Positions 34,400-42,591 of a DNA stretch of 64,000 nt are shown here, in pieces. The notes beneath the pieces were generated by a model. That model was not told where the DNA came from and did no database searches. It saw only the letters and a list, made by a program, of their open reading frames with translations. The stretch comes from Falsiroseomonas ponticola (lineage in GTDB: Bacteria > Pseudomonadota > Alphaproteobacteria > Acetobacterales > Acetobacteraceae). Position 1 is the first letter of the stretch. Each line of letters opens with the position of its first letter. The DNA lies in the NCBI RefSeq assembly GCF_016805305.1, contig NZ_JAERQN010000006.1, forward strand, positions 124,001 through 188,000, in the 5' to 3' direction. The position numbers and the translations under genes were made by a program.

Positions 34400-35632
34400 T
34401 CAGAACCGCGCGCGCAGCCGCGCCCAGCCATCGGCCAGCGCGTCGCGATGCTGCGGCGCGGCGATGGCGATCAGCCTTTCGGCCCGCTGATCGAGATCGG
34501 CATCGCGCAACGCGGCGACCCCATGCTCCGTCACGACGATGTCGGCATCCCCGCGCGTGATCGAAACCGGCGTGCCCGGCGCCAGATGCGGCACGATGCG
34601 GCTGATGCTGCCGCCCTTGCCGCTGGCCAGCAGCGCGATGACGGAACGCCCGCCCGCCGCGCGCCGCGCGCCGCGCACGAAATCGGCCACGCCGCCCTGG
34701 GCCGATACCTGCCGTCCCTCGATCATCTCCGAATTCACCTGGCCGAACAGGTCGACCTCCACCGCCGCATTGATCGCGACCAGGGACGGCAGCGCGGCGA
34801 TGCGCGCGGCATCATGGGTGACGCCGACGGAACGGAAGGCAATCCGCCCCTCCCGGCCCATCCGCTCATAGAGCGCCGCGCTGCCGATGGCGATGCCCGT
34901 GGTGGCGGCCTCCAGCACCCCCGCATCCAGCAGGCCGAGCACCGCATCGCCGATCATCCCGCCGTGGAAGCGCAGCCGCCGGTGCCCTGCCAGCGCCTGC
35001 ACCACCGCCGCCACCGCGGTGCCGATGCCCGTCTGCACCGTGTCGCCATCCCGCACCAGGCCGGCGACGTGGCGGCCAAGCGCGGCCATCGCCTCGCCGG
35101 GTTCATCCACCGGCAGCAGCGGCGTCGGGGATGGCCCATCGACCAGCGCATGCAGGCGGTCCAGCGGAATCCGCACGCCATCCGGCACGTCGGGCAGGGA
35201 CGGGTCCACGACGGCGACGAGGGCGGCACCGGCCTCCACCAGCGCGGGCACGAAGTCATGCGTCAGCGCCAGCGACACGCTGCCCCCGCGCGGCGCGGCG
35301 CAGCGGAAGATCGCCATGTCGCCGCGCGCCGGCCCGCGCAGCCAGGCGAAGGCGTCGCTATAGTGCAGCGGCCGGAAGCTGACGCGCCCCGCCGCCAGCC
35401 CGCCGCGCAGCTCCGGCGTCATGAAGGCCGCCTCCACCGGCGCCAGCGCCGACCAGTCGCGCCGGTTGATGCTGGCGATCGGCACGCCGAGCAGCGTGCT
35501 GCCCGCCAGCGATCCGGGCCGCGCCGCCAGCGCATCCAGCACCGCGGTCGGCTCCCCCGCGCATCCCGCGACGAAGAGGCGCATCCCCGGGCGCAGCGTA
35601 TCGGCGAAGGCGGCGGGCGAGATCATCGGCAT
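34400..35632 (-). CDS. Acetyl-CoA hydrolase/transferase family protein
   Basis: This 410-residue protein has the two-domain layout of the acetyl-CoA hydrolase/4-hydroxybutyrate CoA-transferase family: QTGIGTAVAAVVQAL, VNSEMIEGRQ, SAQGGVADFVRGA and ITEHGVAALRDADL-like segments (here VVTEHGVAALRD). Where relatives usually carry the H-[TS]-E catalytic motif, it reads FHGGMIGD, so the nucleophilic Glu appears absent there. It may be a thioesterase or a divergent transferase. The ATG at 35632 is used, with GAGGA about twelve bases upstream. Operator site 5 lies 33 bases upstream, shared with the divergent MmgE/PrpD gene. Confidence 0.82.
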   Translation of the reverse strand: MPMISPAAFADTLRPGMRLFVAGCAGEPTAVLDALAARPGSLAGSTLLGVPIASINRRDWSALAPVEAAFMTPELRGGLAAGRVSFRPLHYSDAFAWLRGPARGDMAIFRCAAPRGGSVSLALTHDFVPALVEAGAALVAVVDPSLPDVPDGVRIPLDRLHALVDGPSPTPLLPVDEPGEAMAALGRHVAGLVRDGDTVQTGIGTAVAAVVQALAGHRRLRFHGGMIGDAVLGLLDAGVLEAATTGIAIGSAALYERMGREGRIAFRSVGVTHDAARIAALPSLVAINAAVEVDLFGQVNSEMIEGRQVSAQGGVADFVRGARRAAGGRSVIALLASGKGGSISRIVPHLAPGTPVSITRGDADIVVTEHGVAALRDADLDQRAERLIAIAAPQHRDALADGWARLRARF

Positions 35633-35665
35633 GGCGGCTTGCGTCCTCGGCGGGCTTCCGTTGAT

Positions 35666-35677
35666 ATGTCCGGACAA
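35666..35677. promoter_or_regulatory. Operator palindrome, site 5 (ATGTCCGGACAA)
   Basis: This copy has 11 of 12 matching positions and lies between the divergent acetyl-CoA hydrolase-like and MmgE/PrpD genes, 33 and 26 bases from their start codons. One site could control both directions. Confidence 0.75.
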
Positions 35678-35703
35678 CTTTGCTGGCAAACGGGGTCGTC
35701 GCC

Positions 35704-37035
35704 TTGGGCACCTTGACCGAGGGTATCGCCACGCTGCTGCGTCGTCCCATCGGCGATGCGGATCGCGACAGGGCCGCGCTGCACCTGCTGGACTGGATCG
35801 GCTGCGCGGTGGCGGGCGCGGCCAGCGAGACGGGCGCCGTCTTCCGCCGCCAGGCCGCGCGCCAGCCCGTGGGTGGTGCGCGCGTGATCCTCGGCGCGGC
35901 CCACACCGCGCGGGACGCCGCCTTCGCCAACGGCGCCTTCGGCAATGTGCTGGAGATGGACGACGTGCACCGGGAGGCGATCCTGCATCCCGGCCCCGTC
36001 GTCATGCCGGCCGCGCTCGCCCTGGCGGCGGAACGCGGCGCGGATGGCCCCGCGCTGCTGGATGCGATCATCCGGGGCTATGAGGCCGAGATCCGCATCG
36101 GCCGCGCCATGGGCCACGCGCATTACCGCCAGTTCCACCCGACCGCGAGTTGCGGCCCCTTCGGCGCGGCCGCCGCGGCGGCGTCGCTGCTGGGCCTGGA
36201 TGAGGCGCGGACGGTCTGGGCGCTGGGCAATGCCGGCACGCAGGCGGGCGGCGTCTGGCAGTGCCGGGCGGAACCGGTGATGACCAAGCAGTTGCACACC
36301 GCCCGCGCCGCGGTGATGGGGCTGGAAGCCGCGCTCCTCGCCGCCGATGGTCTGACCGGGCCGCGCGCGATCCTGGAAGGCGCGCTCGGACTCTTCGCCG
36401 GCATGGCGCCGGATGCGAAGCCGGACCGCGTGCTGGCCGATCCGGCGGCGCCCTGGCTGGTGCATGAGACCAGCTTCAAGCCCTGGCCCGCCTGCCGCCA
36501 CTGCCACGCCACCATCGATGCCGCGCTGGCGCTGCGCGACTGGGTCGCGGGCCGCGCCATCGCCGCCATCGAGGTCGCCGCCTTCGCCGACGCCATCGCC
36601 TTCTGCGACCGCGTGCAGCCCGAAAGCGTGATCCAGTCGAAATTCTCCCTGCAGCATGCCGTGGCCGTCACGCTGCGCGACGGCCCGCCGCCGCTCGATG
36701 CCTTCGAGCCCGCCTGCTTCACGGATCCCGGCCTGGCGGCGCTGCGCGATCGCGTCACGCTGATTCGCGATCCCGCCTTCACCGCCGCCTATCCCGCCCG
36801 CTTCGGCAGCGCCGTCACCGTCACGCTGGCGGATGGCGAGACCCGCCGCGCCGCCATCCCCGATGCGCTGGGCGATCCGGAGAACCCGCTGCCCGCCGGA
36901 CAGATCCTCGACAAGGCGCGCCGCCTGATGCGCAGCGCCGGCGTGGCCGATGGCGCGATCGAGCATGTGATCGCCGCCACCCTCGCCCTGCCCGGCGGCG
37001 CGCCCGTCGCCTCGCTCGACATCATCCTGCCCTGA
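35704..37035 (+). CDS. MmgE/PrpD family protein
   Basis: This paralogue of the 29457 gene has about 443 residues. Family segments include LLDWIGCAVAGAAS, NVLEMDDVHREAILHPGPVV, FHPTASCGPFGAAAAAA and FKPWPACRHCHATID. The start is uncertain: no ATG is available, and TTG at 35704 (GGGG upstream) seems better than TTG at 35680, which would be only two bases after the operator. It is followed by a PaaK-like ligase and an amidase in one operon. Confidence 0.85.
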   Translation: MGTLTEGIATLLRRPIGDADRDRAALHLLDWIGCAVAGAASETGAVFRRQAARQPVGGARVILGAAHTARDAAFANGAFGNVLEMDDVHREAILHPGPVVMPAALALAAERGADGPALLDAIIRGYEAEIRIGRAMGHAHYRQFHPTASCGPFGAAAAAASLLGLDEARTVWALGNAGTQAGGVWQCRAEPVMTKQLHTARAAVMGLEAALLAADGLTGPRAILEGALGLFAGMAPDAKPDRVLADPAAPWLVHETSFKPWPACRHCHATIDAALALRDWVAGRAIAAIEVAAFADAIAFCDRVQPESVIQSKFSLQHAVAVTLRDGPPPLDAFEPACFTDPGLAALRDRVTLIRDPAFTAAYPARFGSAVTVTLADGETRRAAIPDALGDPENPLPAGQILDKARRLMRSAGVADGAIEHVIAATLALPGGAPVASLDIILP

Positions 37036-37049
37036 AGGAGCCGCCCCGC

Positions 37050-38441
37050 ATGACCGTCTTCGACTATGTGACGGCGATGGACCATCCGGCGCTGCTGCGG
37101 GACTTCCCCATCGGCGCCGACTATCCCGGCGCGCTGCGCGGCCTGTCGCGGGATGCGCTGCGCGCGCGCCAGGATGCGGGTTTCCGCAAGCTCCTCGCCT
37201 TCGCCTGGAAGGTGCCCTTCTACCAGCGGCTCTGGGGCGCCAAGGGGATCGAGCCCGGCGACATCAGGGGCCTCGACGATCTGCCGAAGCTGCCTTCCTA
37301 CGACAAGTCGGACCTCATGGCCTCCGTCGCGGCCTATCCGCCGATCGGCGACTTCCACGGGCAGGACGCGCATCCGCCGGAACGCCGCCCGCAGATCATC
37401 ATGCAGACCACCAGCGGCACCACCGGCACGCCGCAACCCCTGCTCTTCGGCCCGAAGAGCCGTGAGGTGCAGAACCGCCTGCTCGCCCGCATGTACCTGC
37501 TGGCCGGCATGACGCGGGACGACGTCGTCCATTCCGTCTATGGCCACGGCATGATCAATGGCGGCCATTATGTGCGGGAGACGGTGACGCATTGGGTCGG
37601 CGCGCGATTCCTGAGCGCCGGCACGGGGGTGGAGACACGCTCCGCCCAGCAGGTCTTCATCATGAAGCAGTTCGGCGCCACGGCCATCGTGGGCTTCGCC
37701 GACTACATCAAGCGCCTGGCGGAAGTGGCGCGGGAGGAAGGGCTGGAACCCGGACGCGACCTGCCCATCCGCCTGATCTGCGCCCATCTCGGCAGCGAAA
37801 GCCAGGCGAGCCTCTCCGCCGCCTGGGGGGGTGCGGCGGTCTATGACTGGTATGGCGTCGGCGATACCGGGATCATCGCCGGCGAGGGCCCCGACCGAAC
37901 CGGCATGCATGTGATGGAGGATGCGCATGCGCTGGAGATCGCGGACCCCGACACGGGGCTCCCGGTGCCCGAAGGCACGCTTGGCGACATGGTCTGCACC
38001 TGCCTCTTCAAGGACGACATCTTCCCGATCATCCGCTTCAACACCCATGACGTGACGGAGGAAGTGCTGGGGGCCAATCCGCTCGGCATCCCCTTCCGCC
38101 GCATCAAGGGATTCCTCGGCCGCAGCGACAACATGGTGAAGCTGCGCGGCATCAACCTCTTCCCCACCGGCATCGGCGCGCTGCTGGTGGAGCAGTGCGA
38201 GACGGCGACGGGCGACTTCATCTGCCGCGTCGGGCGCAGCGACGGGCGCGATGCCATGGTCGTGCACCTGGAGGTGCGCGGCGATGCCGATGCCGCGCTG
38301 CAGTCCCGGCTGGAAGGCGCGCTGCGCACCCGCCTCGGCGTCGAGATCGGCGTGGCGCTCTGCGCGCCGGGTTCGCTCGCGGCGCTGACGCAGGTGGAAA
38401 GCCGGCAGAAGCCGATCCGCCTGATCGACGACCGCAAATGA
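37050..38441 (+). CDS. Phenylacetate-CoA ligase-like (PaaK family) AMP-forming ligase
   Basis: The 463-residue protein has the short PaaK-type adenylate-forming fold: MQTTSGTTGTPQP (ATP loop), YGVGDTG and the hinge GRSDNMVKLRGINLFPTGI. It should activate a carboxylic acid to its CoA thioester. AAGGAG precedes the ATG. It sits between an MmgE/PrpD gene and an amidase gene, and so probably activates the acid released by the amidase; the substrate need not be aromatic. Confidence 0.88.
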   Translation: MTVFDYVTAMDHPALLRDFPIGADYPGALRGLSRDALRARQDAGFRKLLAFAWKVPFYQRLWGAKGIEPGDIRGLDDLPKLPSYDKSDLMASVAAYPPIGDFHGQDAHPPERRPQIIMQTTSGTTGTPQPLLFGPKSREVQNRLLARMYLLAGMTRDDVVHSVYGHGMINGGHYVRETVTHWVGARFLSAGTGVETRSAQQVFIMKQFGATAIVGFADYIKRLAEVAREEGLEPGRDLPIRLICAHLGSESQASLSAAWGGAAVYDWYGVGDTGIIAGEGPDRTGMHVMEDAHALEIADPDTGLPVPEGTLGDMVCTCLFKDDIFPIIRFNTHDVTEEVLGANPLGIPFRRIKGFLGRSDNMVKLRGINLFPTGIGALLVEQCETATGDFICRVGRSDGRDAMVVHLEVRGDADAALQSRLEGALRTRLGVEIGVALCAPGSLAALTQVESRQKPIRLIDDRK

Positions 38442-39703
38442 CGCCGAGCGACATCCCCGCGCTGCTCGCCCGCATCGCGGCGGAGGATGGCGCGATCGGC
38501 AGCTTCTGGCAGGTGGATCGCGACGGCGCGCTGGCCGCCACGCCTGCCGGGCGCGGCCCGCTGGATGGTGTGGCCATCGGCATCAAGGACAATGTCGATG
38601 TCGCGGGGCTGCGCACCACCGCCGGCATCGCCGCCTTCCGCCACCGCTTGGCCGACCGCGATGCGCCCGTGGTGCGACGCCTGCGGGAGGCCGGGCTCGT
38701 CATCCTCGGCAAGTTGGCGATGCATGAGGGTGCGCTCGGCGCCACCACGGATACGCCGGGCTTCGGCCGCTGCATGAACCCGCTGCGCCCGGGCTACACG
38801 CCGGGCGGATCCTCCGGCGGCTCCGGTGCCGCCGTCGCGGCGGGCTTCGTCCCGCTGGCCGTGGGCACGGATACGATGGGCTCCGTCCGCCTCCCCGCCG
38901 CCTATTGCGGCGTGATCGGGCTGAAGCCGACCTCGGGCCTGGTCGGGCGCAGCGGCGTCGTGGCCCTCTCGCCGCGCCTCGACCATGTCGGCATCCTGGC
39001 CGCCAGCATCGAAGGCGCCGCGCTGGGTCTGGAGGCGATGGCCGGCGACGATCCGGACGACCCCGACAGCCGCCCCACGCCGCCAGGCTGGCGTGCCCTG
39101 CCCGCGGCGCCGGCCGACCCCCGCGGCCTGCGCATCGGCCTGCCGGAGCCGGTGCTGGCCGCCCCGATGGAGCCCGCCATCCGTGCGGCCTGGGAACAGG
39201 CGCAGGCCCGGCTGCGGGAGGCCGGCGCCATCCTGGCGCCCGTGTCCGTGCCGGGCTGGGAGCTGACCGCCACGCGCCGCGCCGGGCTGCTGCTGATCGA
39301 GGCCGAGGCCGCCGCGCTGCACCCCGCTTTGGTCGATGGTCCCGAAGCCGCCACACCAGGCTTCCGGGCCGCCCTCGCCTATGGGCGGGATGCCAAGGGC
39401 GTCCGCATCGCGCAGGCCCTGTTCCGCCTGGCGGAGGCGCGTGCCGGCGCGCTGCGGGCGCTGGACCGCTGCGACCTGCTGCTGATGCCGACGGCGCCGC
39501 AGCGCGCCTTCCCGCATGGCGCCCCGGTGCCGGTGGACCAAGCCGATTTCACCGCGCTCGCCAATGTCGCGGGCCTGCCGGCGCTGGCCTTCCCCTGGCC
39601 GGCGCCGGATGGCGACCTGCCCTGCTCGCTTCAACTCATGGGCCCCGCTTATGGGGAGCAGGCGATCTGCGCGCTGGCGGATTGGCTGCTCAGGGCGCGG
39701 TGA
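38438..39703 (+). CDS. Amidase (amidase signature family)
   Basis: This 421-residue hydrolase carries the Ser-cisSer-Lys triad segments: VAIGIKDNVDVAG (Lys), TPGGSSGGSGAAVAAG (cis-Ser) and GTDTMGSVRLPAAYCG (Ser nucleophile region). It hydrolyses a carboxamide to acid and ammonia. It overlaps the PaaK-like gene by four bases, which couples amide hydrolysis to CoA activation. A half-amidase role after an imidase is a reasonable inference. The 3' end overlaps the convergent crotonase gene by 14 bases. Confidence 0.88.
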   Translation: MTPSDIPALLARIAAEDGAIGSFWQVDRDGALAATPAGRGPLDGVAIGIKDNVDVAGLRTTAGIAAFRHRLADRDAPVVRRLREAGLVILGKLAMHEGALGATTDTPGFGRCMNPLRPGYTPGGSSGGSGAAVAAGFVPLAVGTDTMGSVRLPAAYCGVIGLKPTSGLVGRSGVVALSPRLDHVGILAASIEGAALGLEAMAGDDPDDPDSRPTPPGWRALPAAPADPRGLRIGLPEPVLAAPMEPAIRAAWEQAQARLREAGAILAPVSVPGWELTATRRAGLLLIEAEAAALHPALVDGPEAATPGFRAALAYGRDAKGVRIAQALFRLAEARAGALRALDRCDLLLMPTAPQRAFPHGAPVPVDQADFTALANVAGLPALAFPWPAPDGDLPCSLQLMGPAYGEQAICALADWLLRAR

Positions 39704-40469
39704 AGCGTGGCGGGCGCTTCTCCAGGAAGGCACGGTAGCCTTCCTGGAAGTCGTCGCCGGCAAAGGGGCTTTCGAACAGCGCGGCCAGCGCCGGCGTTTC
39801 CGCCGCCGCGCCGCCGGCGATGGCATTCACCATGGCCTTCACGCCGCGCAGCGCGGGGCGGGAGGTGGCGGCGATGCCGCCGAGGTAGCGCGCGGCCTCC
39901 GCCTCGAAGGCCTCGGCCGCCCACAGCCGGTCCACCAGGCCGATCCGCGCCGCCTCCGCCGCCTCCACGATCCGCGCGCTGAACAGCATCTCCTTCGCGC
40001 GGTTGGACCCCACCGCCAGCACCAGGCGGCGCGTATCGGCATGGCTGTAGGTCAGGCCGAGCCGCACCGGCGTGACGGCGAAGCGCGCATCATCCGCCGC
40101 CAGGCGCAGGTCGCAGGCCAGGGCGATGGCGACCCCGCCGCCCACGCAGGCGCCGCGGATCGTGGCGAGGGTCGGCTTGGGGCAGGCCGCGATGGCCTCG
40201 ATCGCCTCGCGGATCAGGCGGTTGCTGTGCGCGATGGCGGCCGCATCCGCATAGGCCTCCCCGAACTCGGCGATGTCGGCGCCGCCGCAGAAATGCCCCC
40301 CGCTGCCCGTCAGGCGCAGCACCGCGACGGCAGGGTCCGCGACGGCCTCCGCCACCAGCGCGGGCACCGCGGCCCACATGGCACGCGACATGGCGTTGCG
40401 CCGCGCCGCGTTGTCGATCAGCAGGGTCGCGATGGCGCCGTCGCGCGCCAGCCGGATCGGGGCATGCAT
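39690..40469 (-). CDS. Crotonase family protein lacking both hydratase glutamates
   Basis: The 259-residue protein is clearly of the crotonase fold (HFCGGADIAEFG, RGACVGGGVAIALACDLRLA). The two Glu residues of enoyl-CoA hydratases are missing: the GGGxE position reads GGGVA and the PE(x)xLG position reads VTPVRLGLT. Ordinary hydratase activity is therefore unlikely; isomerase, decarboxylase, thioesterase or ring-opening reactions remain possible. It is divergent from the DctP gene and shares operator site 6 with it. Confidence 0.85.
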   Translation of the reverse strand: MHAPIRLARDGAIATLLIDNAARRNAMSRAMWAAVPALVAEAVADPAVAVLRLTGSGGHFCGGADIAEFGEAYADAAAIAHSNRLIREAIEAIAACPKPTLATIRGACVGGGVAIALACDLRLAADDARFAVTPVRLGLTYSHADTRRLVLAVGSNRAKEMLFSARIVEAAEAARIGLVDRLWAAEAFEAEAARYLGGIAATSRPALRGVKAMVNAIAGGAAAETPALAALFESPFAGDDFQEGYRAFLEKRPPRFTAP

Positions 40470-40497
40470 GGCGCGACGATAACCGCGCCGCCGGGAC

Positions 40498-40509
40498 TTG
40501 TCCGTACAA
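40498..40509. promoter_or_regulatory. Operator palindrome, site 6 (TTGTCCGTACAA) with adjacent half-site
   Basis: This copy has 11 of 12 matching positions and lies between the divergent crotonase and DctP genes, 28 and 68 bases from their start codons. An extra half-site TTGTCCGA starts at 40515, 17 bases from the first site's start, which might allow two dimers to bind on neighbouring faces. Confidence 0.72.
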
Positions 40510-40577
40510 ATTTCTTGTCCGATGCTCCATCCCATGCTTCGCTTCCGTGGCAGGGACAGACGGGCAGGGAGATCAGG

Positions 40578-41576
40578 ATGCTTCGACGCGATGTGATGAA
40601 GGTTGCCGGCGCCGCGGCGCTGGCCGCCGCCCCGGGCGTGGCGCGGGCGCAGGCGCCGACGCGATGGGACATCTCCATCCCCTGGGGCCCTTCCGAATTC
40701 CACACCGTGAACGCCCAGCGCTTCGCGACGGAAGTGCGCAACGCCACCAATGGCGCCGTGCAGATGACGGTGCATGCCGGCGGCTCCCTCGGCGTCCGCG
40801 CGAACGAGACGGTGCGCGCCGTCGGCGACGGCGTGGTGCCCATGGCGGAATTCGCCGCCTTCCAGAATGTGGGCGACCTGCCGATCCTCGGCATCGAGAG
40901 CATCCCCTTCCTGATCAGCAACTATGACGAGCTGCAGATCATGCACTCCCTGGTCCGCCCGATCTGGGAGAGGGAGCTGGAGCGGCGCAACCAGACGGTT
41001 CTCTACATGTGCCCCTGGCCGACGCAGCTCTTCTATTTCAAGCGCCCCATCGCCAGCGCCGCCGACCTGCGCGGCATCCGCATGCGGACCTATGACCGCG
41101 TGACGGCGGAGATGTGCACGCGGCTCGGCATGGTGCCGCAGCAGCTGACCAACCCGGACGTCGTGCCCGCGCTCGCCTCCGGCCGCGTCGATGCGGTGAT
41201 GACCAGCGGCACGACGGCCGTGGCGCAGCGGTACTGGGAATTCCTGAAGCACGCCTACGTCACGAACCACCTCTGGGCGACGAACCTGATGGTGGTGAAC
41301 AACGATGCCTGGCGCCGCCTGCCGGCCGCGACGCGCACCACCATCGCCGATCTCGGAAAGCGGCTGGAGCCGGAGTTCTGGAACGTCTCCAAGGGCGAGC
41401 ACACGCTGCGCATGGGCGAATTGCAGCAGAACGGCATGATCGTGGAGGACCCGGCGCCGGCGCTACTGCAGGCGGTGCGCCAGGCCACGGCGACGATGGG
41501 CGACGAATTCGCCCGCGCCAATCCGGTGGCGGCGCCGATCCTGCAGCAGTTCCGCCAGCGCGTCGGCCGGGCCTGA
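40578..41576 (+). CDS. TRAP transporter solute-binding protein (DctP family)
   Basis: The 332-residue precursor starts MLRRDVMKVAGAAALAAAP, a twin-arginine-like signal ending at ARAQ. The mature protein has the DctP features GIRMRTYDRVTAEM and ALASGRVDAVMTSG. AGGGAGATCAGG lies upstream of the ATG. Its DctQ and DctM partners follow but are separated from it by a gene on the other strand. Confidence 0.88.
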   Translation: MLRRDVMKVAGAAALAAAPGVARAQAPTRWDISIPWGPSEFHTVNAQRFATEVRNATNGAVQMTVHAGGSLGVRANETVRAVGDGVVPMAEFAAFQNVGDLPILGIESIPFLISNYDELQIMHSLVRPIWERELERRNQTVLYMCPWPTQLFYFKRPIASAADLRGIRMRTYDRVTAEMCTRLGMVPQQLTNPDVVPALASGRVDAVMTSGTTAVAQRYWEFLKHAYVTNHLWATNLMVVNNDAWRRLPAATRTTIADLGKRLEPEFWNVSKGEHTLRMGELQQNGMIVEDPAPALLQAVRQATATMGDEFARANPVAAPILQQFRQRVGRA

Positions 41577-41587
41577 CGGCCGGCGTG

Positions 41588-41962
41588 TCAGCCCTCCCCC
41601 GTTGCCGTCATGCGCTCGACATGGCGCATCACGGCGGCACCGGCGCGCGCCCAGCATTGATGGCCATGGATCAGGATGGCGATGCTCAAGGCCTCCATGA
41701 TCTGCCCGGGCGTCAGGCCGGCGCGCAGCCCCGCCTCGGCATGGGCGATCGCGCCCTCCACATGGCCGGCCACCACGTCGAGCACGATGAAGACGAGTTC
41801 CTTGCTGGCGAGCGGCAGGTGCCCCTCCGGCGGCAGGCGATAGGCGGCCTCCCGCGCCATCAGATAGGCGGCGAAGGCCTCCGGCGCGTGCCGCTGCAGC
41901 AGCGCGACGCTGTCCGGCACGCCGCCGATGGTCTGCCCGAAATGCCTGTCCGCTTCGTCCAT
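41588..41962 (-). CDS. Carboxymuconolactone decarboxylase (CMD/AhpD-like) family protein
   Basis: This 124-residue alpha-helical protein belongs to the CMD fold (VALLQRHAPEAFAAYL, KELVFIVLDVVAGHVEGAIAHAEAGLRAG). The Cys-xx-Cys pair of AhpD-like peroxidase partners is absent, so a lactone decarboxylase or other non-redox role is more likely. The ATG at 41962 has GAGG seven bases upstream. It is inserted in reverse orientation between the DctP and DctQ genes. Confidence 0.78.
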   Translation of the reverse strand: MDEADRHFGQTIGGVPDSVALLQRHAPEAFAAYLMAREAAYRLPPEGHLPLASKELVFIVLDVVAGHVEGAIAHAEAGLRAGLTPGQIMEALSIAILIHGHQCWARAGAAVMRHVERMTATGEG

Positions 41963-42036
41963 GTCCACGCCTCGCGCCGCACCGATGCCCCCCCATTGGG
42001 CCGTGATTCGAGCCAGGAGAGAAGGCCGCGTGATCC

Positions 42037-42591
42037 ATGACTGAACCCGCATCGGGACGTGGCCCGCTCGACCTGCTGCTGCGCGCGGTCGATGGCGCCT
42101 GCACCATCGGCGCCTGGGTCGCCGGCATCGCCGCCGCGCTGCTCGCGCTGATCCTGATCACGGAGGTCATCGCCACCTCCTTCTTCGCCTGGTCTCAGCC
42201 CTGGGCGGTGGAATACGCGATCTACCTGCAATGCATGGTGCTGTTCTGCGGCGCGGGCTGGACGCTGCGGCAGGGCGGGCACATCCGCGTGGCGATCCTG
42301 CTGCAGGCGCTGCCCGCGCCGGCGGCGCGGCTGCTGGACATGGCCGGCTGCACCTTCGCCATCGGCGTGCTCGGCTACGCCTGCTGGGCACTCTGGCAGC
42401 AATGGCTGCGCACCATCGATTTCGGCTCCACCTCCTTCTACCCCATGGCGACGCCGCTCTGGATCCCGCAGGGCTTCCTCACGCTCGGCGTCACGCTGCT
42501 GGTGCTGGCCTTCGTCGCGCGCCTGGTGCGGCTGCTGCTGGGGCAGGATGTCGAGGCCAAGGCAGCCCTTTCCGGCGGAGGCGTCGAATGA
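42037..42591 (+). CDS. TRAP transporter small permease (DctQ family)
   Basis: The 184-residue protein has four hydrophobic helices and the DctQ signature region QPWAVEYAIYLQCMVLFCGAGWTLRQGGHIRV. It overlaps the DctM gene by four bases. No operator palindrome is seen in the gap before it, so it may be read from the DctP promoter through the antisense CMD gene, or from its own promoter. Confidence 0.85.
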   Translation: MTEPASGRGPLDLLLRAVDGACTIGAWVAGIAAALLALILITEVIATSFFAWSQPWAVEYAIYLQCMVLFCGAGWTLRQGGHIRVAILLQALPAPAARLLDMAGCTFAIGVLGYACWALWQQWLRTIDFGSTSFYPMATPLWIPQGFLTLGVTLLVLAFVARLVRLLLGQDVEAKAALSGGGVE

